DNA of 64,000 bases. Origin: Microvirga splendida. Lineage in GTDB: Bacteria; Pseudomonadota; Alphaproteobacteria; Rhizobiales; Beijerinckiaceae. The stretch is taken from NCBI RefSeq assembly GCF_016427565.1, contig NZ_JAELXT010000011.1:1-64000 (forward strand), in the 5' to 3' direction. The position numbers and the translations under genes are program-made. The first letter of the stretch is position 1; every line of letters begins with the position of its first letter. The notes below the pieces were generated by a model. That model worked only from the letters and a program-made list of their open reading frames with translations. It searched no databases and was not told the origin of the DNA. Positions 34,258-43,789 of the stretch are shown here, in pieces.

Positions 34258-35630
34258 TACAACATCCGCACCCGCGGCTCGCGGCGTTCGCGCAGCATCA
34301 GCTCGGTGAGCGCCCAGACGAGCGCATCCATGCGTTCGGGCGAGCGGCCGGAGGTCAGGCCGCCGGGGCCGAAGTCGCAGAGCTCGTCCTCCAGCTCCGG
34401 CAGCGCGCCCACATGGCGGACGCGGTTCTGCGCGTAGAGCACGGAGACCGGCTCGGCACGCAGGTATTTGCCGCGCGTGGCGCGCACGCTCACCACCGGC
34501 ACGGACGGGTCGACCTCACGGATCACGTTGCCCACCATCTCGCCGCCCTGGTTCGTCTCGACCACGAGCGCGTCGGCCTGCAATCTTCGATATAAAGCGA
34601 CGGCTTTGGCGGCCCATTCGGGCGGCTTCAATCCTGAGGCGCTAGCATCCTCCAGCACATAGGCCGTGCCGCCTTCGTCCACCCCGGCGGCCACGATCCC
34701 GCAGGCATCGGCGCGCTTCGAGGACGACGCCGGCGGATCGACCGCCACGACGATGCGCATGAGCGGTGGCGCGGACTCAGTCCGGTTCACCTCAAGCACC
34801 TCGCGCGTCCACAGCGCATCGGGGCGATCCTCGACGATGTCGCCATCGAGTTCCTGACGGCCGAGGCGCGTGCCGGCATAGCGGCGCACCACCGTGTCGA
34901 GGAAGGCCGGCGCCAGGTTCTCCGCATTCTCCGCCGTGCGCATGCGCGAGACCGCCACCTGCGGGTCGCCGAGAAAGCGTTTGATGAGCGGGATCGGCCG
35001 CGGCGTCGTCGTCACCATCTGGCGCGGATGAAGCCCTAAGCGCAGGCCGAACTGCAGCATGTCCCAGGTCTCCTCCACGTGCTTCCACTTGGCGAGCTCG
35101 TCCGCCCAGGCGGCCTCGAATTGCGGGCCGCGCAGCGAGTCCGGATCCTCCGCCGAAAACACCTGCGCGACCGCGCCGTTCGGCCATTCGAGCTTGCGCA
35201 ACGAGGGCGACCAGGTGGGCCGCTCGTCGCGCGCATGGACGGCGAGGATGCCCGCAGGGCCCTCGACCATCACGTTGCGCGCATCCGCGAATGTTTCGCC
35301 GACAAGCGCGATGCGCCGCGAGGCGCCTGCGCCGAAATCGGGGTCGCCCAGGGCGATGCCGCGCACCCATTCGGCGCCGGTGCGGGTCTTGCCCGCGCCG
35401 CGTCCGCCGAGGATGAGCCAAATCGTCCAGGGGTCGTGGTGCCGGGCGAGGCCCGGCAGGCGCTGCTCGGGCCGGCAGCGGATCGGCCAGAAGCGGAGGA
35501 TGCTGCTGAGTTCGGCCTCAGATAAGAAGGCCGTCGCGTCCGCGAGCCTCCTCCTCCGCGATAACCCGGTCAAGATGGCGAGCAAGCTCCTCTCGAAGCT
35601 CGTGCAGGCTGCGCCGGGGTCCGTTGTCAT
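34257..35630 (-). CDS. GTA g2-like terminase large subunit (packaging ATPase/nuclease)
   Basis: About 457 residues. Walker A is GGRGAGKTRTGAEWV near residue 75, the Walker B-like segment FEAAWADELAKW lies near 155, and RNase H-type nuclease acidic residues occur in VVAVDPPASS and VVETNQGGEMV. It drives head filling. The start is uncertain: an ATG at 35630 makes a 113-base overlap with g1, and ATGs further up (35645, 35702) overlap more. The overlapped part reads like the usual terminase N-terminus (FLSEAELSSILRFWPIRCRP), so the overlap seems real. Confidence 0.92.
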   Translation of the reverse strand: MTTDPGAACTSFERSLLAILTGLSRRRRLADATAFLSEAELSSILRFWPIRCRPEQRLPGLARHHDPWTIWLILGGRGAGKTRTGAEWVRGIALGDPDFGAGASRRIALVGETFADARNVMVEGPAGILAVHARDERPTWSPSLRKLEWPNGAVAQVFSAEDPDSLRGPQFEAAWADELAKWKHVEETWDMLQFGLRLGLHPRQMVTTTPRPIPLIKRFLGDPQVAVSRMRTAENAENLAPAFLDTVVRRYAGTRLGRQELDGDIVEDRPDALWTREVLEVNRTESAPPLMRIVVAVDPPASSSKRADACGIVAAGVDEGGTAYVLEDASASGLKPPEWAAKAVALYRRLQADALVVETNQGGEMVGNVIREVDPSVPVVSVRATRGKYLRAEPVSVLYAQNRVRHVGALPELEDELCDFGPGGLTSGRSPERMDALVWALTELMLRERREPRVRML

Positions 35631-36069
35631 GGGGCTCGCTGTCATCGAGCGGTGAACTTTCCTGTTCCACAAGAGCCCGGGCGGCTGCGAGCGTCTTCGC
35701 ATAAGACGCGAGCCTGCGGGCCGTCTTGTCGTGATCCTTGGCGCGGCCGGTGCGCTGCTCGTCCATGAGCGTGTCGATCTGCGCCCGCGTGGCCTGCGCC
35801 AGGGCGCGGGCTGCGTCGTTGACCGAAGCGGCCGCGGCCTTCGCGAGGCCCGCCGCGCCGCCCTCGTCCTTGGCGGCCTTGCTTAAGCTGTTCTCGTTGA
35901 GAGCCACATGGCGATGCGGCCAGCCCCAGCGCTGGCGCATCCGCACGAAGGTCCCTGCACTCACCCCGAGAAAGGCCTGGATCTCGGGCAGATGCTTATG
36001 CGGCTCTCGGGCATAGATCTCCCAGGCCTGCTGCCTCTGCTCGTCAGTGATCTCGATTCTCTGGGGCAT
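35518..36069 (-). CDS. GTA g1-like small terminase subunit
   Basis: A 183-residue protein starting MPQRIEITDEQRQQAWEIYA, with a helix-turn-helix (HLPEIQAFLGVSAGTFVRMR) followed by helical, Ala- and charge-rich sequence (AKAAAASVNDAARALAQATR; DHDKTARRLASYAKTLAAAR). RcGTA g1 is the small terminase. Position as first gene, upstream of the large subunit, supports this. A frame extending to 36159 crosses a terminator-like hairpin and is not used. Confidence 0.8.
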   Translation of the reverse strand: MPQRIEITDEQRQQAWEIYAREPHKHLPEIQAFLGVSAGTFVRMRQRWGWPHRHVALNENSLSKAAKDEGGAAGLAKAAAASVNDAARALAQATRAQIDTLMDEQRTGRAKDHDKTARRLASYAKTLAAARALVEQESSPLDDSEPHDNGPRRSLHELREELARHLDRVIAEEEARGRDGLLI

Positions 36070-36082
36070 GGGACGCGCCAAT

Positions 36083-36115
36083 AAAAAACCGCCCGGGCGG
36101 GGGCGCCGGGGCGGT
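36083..36115 (-). terminator. Terminator-like hairpin in the leader of the GTA-type operon
   Basis: On the minus strand ACCGCCC ... GGGCGGT forms a GC-rich stem followed by TTTTTT, ending 14 bases before the ATG of g1. No minus-strand gene lies upstream in range, so it is not a normal end-of-gene terminator. It may act as an attenuator of the GTA operon. Confidence 0.6.
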
Positions 36116-36182
36116 GGAGGTTTGGCCTGACGCGGTGAATGCGGGCGGGGGCTCTTCATTCACACTTCGTCAGTGTTCTTGT

Positions 36183-36211
36183 TTTGTACTCTAAGAGCGT
36201 GACGCTGTCAA
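36183..36211 (-). promoter_or_regulatory. Sigma-70-type promoter of the GTA-type operon with palindromic spacer
   Basis: The minus strand shows TTGACA (36206-36211), a 17-base spacer and TACAAA (36183-36188). Within the spacer, AGCGT-c-ACGCT (36196-36206) is a perfect inverted repeat abutting the -35 box, a likely repressor site. The transcript would start near 36176, about 105 bases upstream of g1. Confidence 0.6.
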
Positions 36212-36340
36212 GCCTGAAGATGCAGGCATGACAAGAATGCTTCAAACGTTCCAACGTGGCCACGGCCCTGCCGCCGTTTTCAAGGACCTGCGGCAGGAGC
36301 GGCTTGGCACCGCGGGACGATTCTTGAACGGGAGCGGACG

Positions 36341-38758
36341 ATGACGGCGACGATTGTGCGGCTCGGCGATGAGGAGCAGGTCAACCCCATTTCGGTGGGC
36401 GCCCAGACCGAGCCGGATGTGACGCATCTGGCGGATGGCGGCTGGGTGGTCACCTGGCGCTCCACCGACGCGGCCGGCACGATCCTCAACGTGCACCAGC
36501 AGCGCTTCAACAAGGACGGCTCGCTCAACGCCGTCACGGAAACGCAGGTCAGCGATATTCCGCTCAAAACCGTGTCGAACACGTCCACGGCGGCCCTCGA
36601 CGACGGCGGATGGGTCGTGGTCTGGGTTTCGAACGATCCGAACAACCCTGCGGCCCAGGGCCTCGACGTCTACATGCAGCGCTTTACGAAGGACGGCGCA
36701 GCGGTCGGGGGGCGGCAGACGATCAGCACCTCGTCCGACGAGATGAACCTGAGTGCCACCGTGACGGGAGTCGAGGGCGGCGGCTGGGTGGTCGCCTGGC
36801 AATCGAACACCCTCGACGGCACCAGCTATATCTACCAGCGCGAATACGATGTGAACGGCGGCTCGCCGGACGGTCCCGTCGAGGTGAACACCTCCACGCG
36901 GCCCCAGCATAGCCGGCCGAGCATCGACCGCCTGGAGGGAAGCGGCTGGGTTGTCACGTGGGATCAATTCGTCCCGGGCGAAGGACACAACGTCGTCCAG
37001 CAGCGCTACAAGGTCGACGGCACGCCCGCCGATGGCGAGACTCCGGTCAACACGTTCACGGCCTTCGACCAGTATCACTCCAGCGTGGCGGCTCTCGAGG
37101 ATGGCGGATGGATCGTGACCTGGACATCCGCGAGTCGGGAAGGCCCCGACATGGATATCTATCAGCAGCGCTATTATGCGGACGGAACGCCGAGGGGCGG
37201 GGAGCAGAGGGTCAACACGCACCGCACTTACGACCAGAGCCTGTCCAAGGTCACGGCGCTCGACGACGGCGGCTGGATCATCACCTGGCAATCGTACTTC
37301 CAGGAAGGTGAAAGCTACAGCATCCATCAGCAGCGCTACGACAAGAACGGCAACCCCATTCGCGGCGAGCAGCGCGTGAACGTGAATGACGGCGGCGCGC
37401 AGCACTTCCAGAATGCCGTCGCCCTCGACGACGGCGGCTGGGTCGTCACCTGGCAGTCGCAGGACAGCCACAACGCCGGAATTTTCCAGCGCCGCTACGA
37501 GACGGTGGCGGCCTTCGGGGAAGGCCTCGAGGACGGATTCGGCACGGACGATAACGACGTCTTCGCCGTCCTCAACGGCGGCCTTGGCGCCGGCGACACG
37601 CTGGAGGCCGGCGGCGGCGTCGATACGCTCCGCATGGCCGAGAGCGGCACGCTCGATCTCACCGCGCCGGCCCGGTTCTCCGGCATCGAGGCTCTGCAGG
37701 GAACGAGCGGCAACGACATCGTTGTGGCCGACGCGGCGCGGCTTGCCGGAATCGTCGGCCTGCAGGGGGGCGGCGGGCGGGACGAGCTGCGCCTGCAGGC
37801 CGACGATTACGACCTTGCTTTCAAGTTCATCTCCGGTTTCGAGGCGATCACCCTTACGGGCATCGGCTCCCTCGCCTTCGCCGACAAGGCAACCGCACTT
37901 CTCGCGCACAGCCTGACACAGGACGGCTCGCTCACCCTCACCGGCGATGCGTTCACCCTCGCAGAGCGCACCCAGCTCTATAACCAGGGCATCCGCAAGG
38001 CGACCGATGCCGGCGGCGTTCACATTCTGGAGCAGGCGCGCGCCTCTCTCAGCGTGCAGGCCGTCACCGAGAACACCAGCCCCGGCACCGTCGTGGCCAC
38101 CCTCTCGGCCACCGACCCGAACCCCGGCGACGCCCTGCGCTTCGAGCTCACCGACAGCGCCGGCGGACGCTTTGCGCTCGTCGGCAACCAGCTCGTCGTG
38201 GGCAGCGGCAGCCCACTCGATTACGAGCAGGGCGCCTCGCACCGCATCGCCGTGCGCATCGTCGACGAGGGCGGCATCACTACCGATGCGGCGTTCACGA
38301 TCACGATCAGCGACGTGCCCGTGGAGTTTCTCAAGGGCACGTCCCGCGCCGACGTGCTCGTGGGCGGCTCGGGCCGGGACGTGCTCTACGGCGGAGGCGG
38401 CAAGGACAGGCTCACGGGCGGCGCCGACCGGGACATCTTCGTGTTCAACACCAAGGCGAACAAGAAGAACCTGGACAAGATCACCGACTTCAAGGTGAAG
38501 GACGACGGGTTCTGGCTCGACAACAAGGCGTTCTCCAAGCTCGGCAAGAAGGGCACGGAGAAGAAACCGTTTCAGCTGAAGAAGGACTTCTTCACCGTCG
38601 GCTCCAAGGCCAAGGACAAGAACGACTACGTGATTTACGACAAGAAGAAAGGCGTGCTGTTCTACGACGTCGACGGCTCAGGCTCAAAGAAGGCGGTGGA
38701 GATCGCCACCCTGTCGAAGAAGCTCAGCCTCACCCACAAGGACTTCTTCGTCATCTGA
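36341..38758 (+). CDS. Large RTX/cadherin-like secreted protein with seven WVVTW repeats
   Basis: A 805-residue protein behind GGGAGCGG. Residues ~32-390 contain seven repeats of about 50-55 residues with the core DGGWVVTWxS and a closing QQRYxxDG. A linker with SGxD-like blocks follows, a cadherin-like domain (about 570-665: TVVATLSATDPNPGDALRFE; FTITISDVPVEFLKG) and one RTX block (GGSGRDVLYGGGGKDRLTGG) near 675. The C-terminus is strikingly lysine-rich (FNTKANKKNLDKITDFKVKD). No N-terminal signal peptide fits type I export. Likely a surface or extracellular protein, function unknown. Confidence 0.85.
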   Translation: MTATIVRLGDEEQVNPISVGAQTEPDVTHLADGGWVVTWRSTDAAGTILNVHQQRFNKDGSLNAVTETQVSDIPLKTVSNTSTAALDDGGWVVVWVSNDPNNPAAQGLDVYMQRFTKDGAAVGGRQTISTSSDEMNLSATVTGVEGGGWVVAWQSNTLDGTSYIYQREYDVNGGSPDGPVEVNTSTRPQHSRPSIDRLEGSGWVVTWDQFVPGEGHNVVQQRYKVDGTPADGETPVNTFTAFDQYHSSVAALEDGGWIVTWTSASREGPDMDIYQQRYYADGTPRGGEQRVNTHRTYDQSLSKVTALDDGGWIITWQSYFQEGESYSIHQQRYDKNGNPIRGEQRVNVNDGGAQHFQNAVALDDGGWVVTWQSQDSHNAGIFQRRYETVAAFGEGLEDGFGTDDNDVFAVLNGGLGAGDTLEAGGGVDTLRMAESGTLDLTAPARFSGIEALQGTSGNDIVVADAARLAGIVGLQGGGGRDELRLQADDYDLAFKFISGFEAITLTGIGSLAFADKATALLAHSLTQDGSLTLTGDAFTLAERTQLYNQGIRKATDAGGVHILEQARASLSVQAVTENTSPGTVVATLSATDPNPGDALRFELTDSAGGRFALVGNQLVVGSGSPLDYEQGASHRIAVRIVDEGGITTDAAFTITISDVPVEFLKGTSRADVLVGGSGRDVLYGGGGKDRLTGGADRDIFVFNTKANKKNLDKITDFKVKDDGFWLDNKAFSKLGKKGTEKKPFQLKKDFFTVGSKAKDKNDYVIYDKKKGVLFYDVDGSGSKKAVEIATLSKKLSLTHKDFFVI

Positions 38759-38763
38759 GTCGG

Positions 38764-39795
38764 TCAGAGACTGACCTCCACGGCGATCATCTCGTGATCC
38801 GACACCGCCCTGCCCTCGCGATCGAGGGCGGGGATCACCTGCGGATGACGCGCCTCGACGCCGCGCACCGCGAGCCAGTCGAGCTTGCCGAAGGGCGGCT
38901 CGTGCTTGTCCGTGGGGCCTGGTGTCTGCGTCGGTAGGGCGAGGTTGGCGTGCCGCCAGTCGAAGCCGGCCGCGCGGAGGTCGGCGAAGAGCGGCTCGGT
39001 GCATTCAGGCTCCTCCAGCAGGAGATGGCGCTCGTCCTCGCCGCGCGGCAGGGCCTTGGTGTTGAAGTCGCCGCCGATCACGCAGGCCTCGCCGGGAGCG
39101 ATCCCGTCGAGGGCGCGCAGCAGAGCCCCGATCTGCGCCCGGCGGTCGGCCGGATCGGTCTTGCTTTCGAGATGCGTGCTCACGATCCAGAGCGGCCGGG
39201 GCGCCTGCGCCACCCGGGCGGCGAGCGCCATCCGCCCGCCGACGCGCCGTTGCAGGCCGTCGATGCCGGTGAACCACAGGCCATTCTCCTCGAGCGGGAT
39301 CAGATGCGGTTGCGTGAGAGCAAGGCGGGTCACGATGGCGTTGCCGTGCAGGCCCCGCGCATTGCTCCGGCCGGCGCATTGCGCGATCTCGTCGGCGCCG
39401 CCGAGGTCGAGCTCCACGAACTCGACTCCGTAGAGATAGCCCTCCCCTGACCCGGCGATCAGGTCGCGGATCGTGTGCGCGTTGCCCGACCGGGCCATGC
39501 CGAGATCAACCTCGCTGAGCAGCGTGACCTGCGCGCCCGCCTGCTCCATGAGGTGCCGGGCCGCCCGCCTGTCCTTAAGCCGCTGGGCGTTGAACGCCGC
39601 GATCTTGAGCGAGCCGGGCCAAGGCGGCGGATCGGTGGGTATACCCTGCTCGAGCGCATGCAGGGCGGGAAGGCGGGCGAGCAGGCTTGCGTGAGCGGCC
39701 TGCCTCCCTTCGGCGGAGGCCTGCCGGGCCTCGGCCAGAACGGCGGCGTCCGGCGCGGCGAGATCCGGCACGATCCGGTCGATGAGGGGGCGCAT
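38764..39795 (-). CDS. Endonuclease/exonuclease/phosphatase family protein
   Basis: A 343-residue enzyme of the metal-dependent EEP fold. Signatures are KIAAFNAQRLKDRRAARHLM near residue 65, LLSEVDLGMARSGN near 93, IVSTHLESKTDPADRRAQIG near 205, VIGGDFNTKALPRG near 240 and the closing SDHEMIAVEV. It could cleave nucleic acid or phosphoester substrates. No signal peptide is seen. It is convergent with the RTX-like gene, 5 bases from its stop. Confidence 0.88.
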   Translation of the reverse strand: MRPLIDRIVPDLAAPDAAVLAEARQASAEGRQAAHASLLARLPALHALEQGIPTDPPPWPGSLKIAAFNAQRLKDRRAARHLMEQAGAQVTLLSEVDLGMARSGNAHTIRDLIAGSGEGYLYGVEFVELDLGGADEIAQCAGRSNARGLHGNAIVTRLALTQPHLIPLEENGLWFTGIDGLQRRVGGRMALAARVAQAPRPLWIVSTHLESKTDPADRRAQIGALLRALDGIAPGEACVIGGDFNTKALPRGEDERHLLLEEPECTEPLFADLRAAGFDWRHANLALPTQTPGPTDKHEPPFGKLDWLAVRGVEARHPQVIPALDREGRAVSDHEMIAVEVSL

Positions 39796-39893
39796 GGGCA
39801 GGCCTTCAAAAAACCGTCATGGGAGGTCTCCATCATAGAACAGCGCCGCCTGCGGGAAAGCCAACGGTCAAGAGATATTTTAGCTTGGCCTTA

Positions 39894-39918
39894 GGAACTC
39901 TTGGGCTAGTCAGGCGTT
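39894..39918 (+). promoter_or_regulatory. Candidate EcfG (general stress sigma factor) promoter
   Basis: GGAAC at 39894-39898 and CGTT at 39915-39918 with exactly 16 bases between, the consensus for EcfG-dependent promoters in alphaproteobacteria. The predicted start is about 30 bases upstream of the small membrane protein gene at 39955. Confidence 0.6.
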
Positions 39919-39954
39919 GTGTTGCCGCATCAAGCTTAGCCGGGGAGAAGGCCC

Positions 39955-40149
39955 ATGTTCATTTGGGCTGCCATAGTCGCGCTCGTCACGGGCGCCTTCG
40001 CTTTTGTCGGCGATCTGTCTTCCGCACTCGTGAGCTTCGTCGAAATCCTAGGCGTCGTCGCCCTGTTTACCGTGATCTGCGCCGCCGAGGCTTTCAGCAT
40101 CCCGAAGGCCTCGACCTTGGACGGGAACTCCGTTCAGGCCGAATCCTGA
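39955..40149 (+). CDS. Small two-span membrane protein, probable stress gene
   Basis: A 64-residue protein: MFIWAAIVALVTGAFAFVGD and VSFVEILGVVALFTVICAAE are membrane segments, followed by a short polar tail. GGAGAAGG lies just upstream of the ATG. Its size and topology recall the DUF1328-type small membrane proteins that are often under general stress control, and an EcfG-type promoter precedes it. Family assignment is tentative. Confidence 0.7.
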   Translation: MFIWAAIVALVTGAFAFVGDLSSALVSFVEILGVVALFTVICAAEAFSIPKASTLDGNSVQAES

Positions 40150-40260
40150 TCGCTCCGAAGGGAGCCGGCGTGCGGATTCGCACCTCGGGCTCGCAGCGTT
40201 GATCGGAGGACCCGCCGGGTCCATTGCTCACGCTGCGAAACCGTGATTATGTTTCATATC

Positions 40261-41757
40261 ATGAGTATCCCCAACCCGGCTCCGGCTGTTTCCATCGATC
40301 TGGAGCAGCTCACAAGCGATCTTGTGGCCTCGATCTCGGCCTCTCCGCGGGGAGCGCTGAGCGATGCCCTGCAGCAGGCTCTCGCCCGCACGGTCGAGGC
40401 AAAGGTCAATGCCCAGCTCGCGGTGGTCCTGGAGGGCATCGGCGACGCCTTTTACTCTCTCGATGCGCATTGGCGCTTCAGCTACATCAACCGGGCCGCA
40501 GAGGGCTATTTCGGCCTTCCGCGCCAAGCGATGCTCCACAAGGTCATCTGGGACATGTTTCCCGAATCCGAGGGCACCGACCTGCGCGGTCGCTACGAGG
40601 AGGTATTTCTCTCCGGCAGACCGCTGTCGTTCGAGGGCGAAGCCGTCGGACGCCCCGGACGCCACCTGGAATTCCACGTCTTCCCCTATAACGGCGGCAT
40701 CGGCGTCAGCTTCCGCGACTGGACGGAGCGTCGTCGGGCCGAGGAGGAGCTGCGGGCCAGCGAGGCGCGCCTGAGCGCGCTGGCCAACAACGCGCCCGCC
40801 TGCATGTTCTATCAGACCAGCCATTCCCCGGCCTATCATGCACGCAAGGTGCTCTACGTCTCGAAGACCTGCGAGAGGCTCACGGGGGTCCCCGCGGAGG
40901 AGGCCCAGGCCAACCCGGACCTGCTCTACAACCTCGTGCTGCCGCAGCACCGGGAGCGCCTGCTCGCGCGGCGGCTGGAGAGCCTTCGCGACTTCGCCGA
41001 ATGCGAGGAGGAGTTCGAGATGCGGCATGCGAAGACCGGCGAGATCCGCTGGCACCGCATCATTACGACCCCGCGGCGGCTGGAGAACGGTGGCATCGTC
41101 TGGGACGGCATCGAGATCGACATCACCGACCACAAGCGCTCGGAGGAGCACCTGCGGCTCCTGCTCAACGAGCTGAACCACCGGGTCAAGAACACCCTGG
41201 CGACCGTCCAGTCCCTGGCGTCCCAGAGCTTCCAGGTGCGAGGGGCCAACAGGGCGCGGGACCTGCCCGCCCTCTACGCCACCTTCGAGGCCCGCCTCTT
41301 CGCCCTGGCCCGGGGCCATGACATCCTCACCCGGGAGAACTGGGAAGGCGCAGGCCTCGTCGAGATCGTCGCCCAGGCCTTCGCCCCCTACCGGGACCTC
41401 TCGGAGGATGGCGGCCGCATCCGGCTCGAGGGGCCGGACCTGCGCGTGAGCCCCGCCATGGCCCTGAGCCTCTCGATGGCCATGCACGAGCTGTGCACCA
41501 ATGCGGTCAAGTACGGCGCCCTGGGGGCGCCGGAGGGCCGGGTCCGGGTGTCCTGGTCGACCCTCGACGCCGCATCCGGGCCGCGCCTTTCCATGCGCTG
41601 GGAGGAGCATGGCGGCCCGCCCGTCTCCCCGCCCTCGCGCAAGGGGTTCGGCTCGCGCCTGATCCAGGACGGGCTCGCGCGCGAGCTCAACGGCGAGGTT
41701 CGCCTGGTTTACCAGCCGGAAGGGGTGGTCTGCACCATCGACGTGCCGCTTTCGTAG
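40261..41757 (+). CDS. PAS-PAS HWE-family sensor histidine kinase
   Basis: A cytoplasmic kinase of about 498 residues. Two PAS domains are visible (GIGDAFYSLDAHWRFSYINR, then a second from about residue 175 with ACMFYQTSHSPAYHARKVLY). The HWE kinase core has its H-box at NELNHRVKNTLATVQSL, N-box MHELCTNAVKYGALG, the characteristic WEEHGGPPV and GFGSRLI. HWE kinases often act in light or general stress signalling. The start could be the GTG at 40243, ATG 40249 or ATG 40261; I use the last. No regulator gene adjoins it. Confidence 0.87.
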   Translation: MSIPNPAPAVSIDLEQLTSDLVASISASPRGALSDALQQALARTVEAKVNAQLAVVLEGIGDAFYSLDAHWRFSYINRAAEGYFGLPRQAMLHKVIWDMFPESEGTDLRGRYEEVFLSGRPLSFEGEAVGRPGRHLEFHVFPYNGGIGVSFRDWTERRRAEEELRASEARLSALANNAPACMFYQTSHSPAYHARKVLYVSKTCERLTGVPAEEAQANPDLLYNLVLPQHRERLLARRLESLRDFAECEEEFEMRHAKTGEIRWHRIITTPRRLENGGIVWDGIEIDITDHKRSEEHLRLLLNELNHRVKNTLATVQSLASQSFQVRGANRARDLPALYATFEARLFALARGHDILTRENWEGAGLVEIVAQAFAPYRDLSEDGGRIRLEGPDLRVSPAMALSLSMAMHELCTNAVKYGALGAPEGRVRVSWSTLDAASGPRLSMRWEEHGGPPVSPPSRKGFGSRLIQDGLARELNGEVRLVYQPEGVVCTIDVPLS

Positions 41758-41856
41758 GCAGACCCGACACGTTTTCAAGAGCCGCATAGGTCATTAGTCG
41801 ATATCGGCCCGAGGGTTCTTGCGGAGGGAACCCCATTTGGTGTCAATAGGGCGCAA

Positions 41857-42982
<1,126 letters not shown>

Positions 42983-43008
42983 TCCTCAGTCCAGCCAATC
43001 TCGACAAA

Positions 43009-43034
43009 GGGCGATCCTCGGATCGCCCTTTTTT
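43009..43034 (+). terminator. Rho-independent terminator after the TRAP binding protein gene
   Basis: GGGCGATC-ctcg-GATCGCCC followed by TTTTTT, 26 bases after the takP-like stop. Confidence 0.92.
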
Positions 43035-43120
43035 ATGGCCGGGGGCATGATTACCTGAGGTGCCTCACCGGTCGCACCGCTTCTTGCGGGCGCCCTCCGC
43101 ACTCTGCCCCTCGAGAGACG

Positions 43121-43702
43121 ATGCGCTGGACCCTTCGCATCAGCTTCCTGCTTCTTCTGGCGTGGGCCATCTTCATGGTCTCGCCATTCGTTGCGCTCTA
43201 CGATCTCTCCAAGGCCGTGCGGACCAAGGACGTCGCGCGCATCACCGAGCGCGTCAATTTCAACGCCCTGCGGGCTTCCCTTGCCCGTCAGATCCTCGGA
43301 GAGTACCTGAAGACCCAGGACATCAGCGAACGCGACCGGCAACTGGCTGAACGAGCCGGAGCGACAACCCTCAATCCGGTCCTGGAGGAACTTGTCACAC
43401 CCCAAGCCCTGATCGATCTCCTCGGAGACGGACAGCTGCAGCAGATTCAGCGGGAAGGCATGGGCGGGACGGAAATCGGCTTCGATCCCGGTTCCCTCGG
43501 GCAAGCCTGGCGGATCTTCATCCTGTCCGAATCCCAGGGCTTCAGGGCCATCACGATCCCGCTCACTCCGGACGAGCCCCGGGACCGGCAGTTCAGGGTC
43601 ACCCTGCGCCTGAGCGGCACCACTTGGCGCCTGACGGGAATCGACCTTCCTGCTTCGCTGCGGGAAGAATTAACCAAGCGAGCCGCTGCGGCCTCGAAGT
43701 AG
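43121..43702 (+). CDS. DUF2939 membrane-anchored protein
   Basis: A 193-residue protein with an N-terminal membrane anchor (ISFLLLLAWAIFMVSPFVAL). The DUF2939 pattern follows: YDLSKAVRTKDVARITERVN, FNALRASLARQILGEYLK and a C-terminal RDRQFRVTLRLSGTTWRLTG. The function is unknown in the family. It stands alone between the takP terminator and an EcfG-type promoter. Confidence 0.85.
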   Translation: MRWTLRISFLLLLAWAIFMVSPFVALYDLSKAVRTKDVARITERVNFNALRASLARQILGEYLKTQDISERDRQLAERAGATTLNPVLEELVTPQALIDLLGDGQLQQIQREGMGGTEIGFDPGSLGQAWRIFILSESQGFRAITIPLTPDEPRDRQFRVTLRLSGTTWRLTGIDLPASLREELTKRAAAASK

Positions 43703-43729
43703 AACCGCAATTCCACGCAGCTCACGGCA

Positions 43730-43755
43730 GGAACCCCGCGGATCAGCTCAGCGTT
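43730..43755 (+). promoter_or_regulatory. Candidate EcfG promoter for the glycine-zipper protein
   Basis: GGAAC (43730-43734), a 17-base spacer and CGTT (43752-43755). The ATG of the next gene lies 34 bases further on. Matches the alphaproteobacterial GGAAC-N16/17-CGTT consensus. Confidence 0.55.
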
Positions 43756-43789
43756 CTTCATCAAATGTATTGTATTGAAGGATCGAGTT

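Noticed and set aside
14620-36069. Ordinary temperate prophage
   Set aside because: No integrase, excisionase, CI/Cro-type repressor, replication genes or tRNA attachment site; gene order follows RcGTA and host-type genes and repeats have accumulated between structural genes.
36434-37500. Regularly spaced DNA repeats, considered as a CRISPR array
   Set aside because: The similarity is at protein level (DGGWVVTW units of about 150 bases), the units are in one open frame and differ in DNA sequence; no short identical repeats with unique spacers exist.
36242-38242. Minus-strand ORF of 666 codons
   Set aside because: Antisense to the WVVTW-repeat protein; the apparent protein repeats are only the mirror of that gene's repeats.
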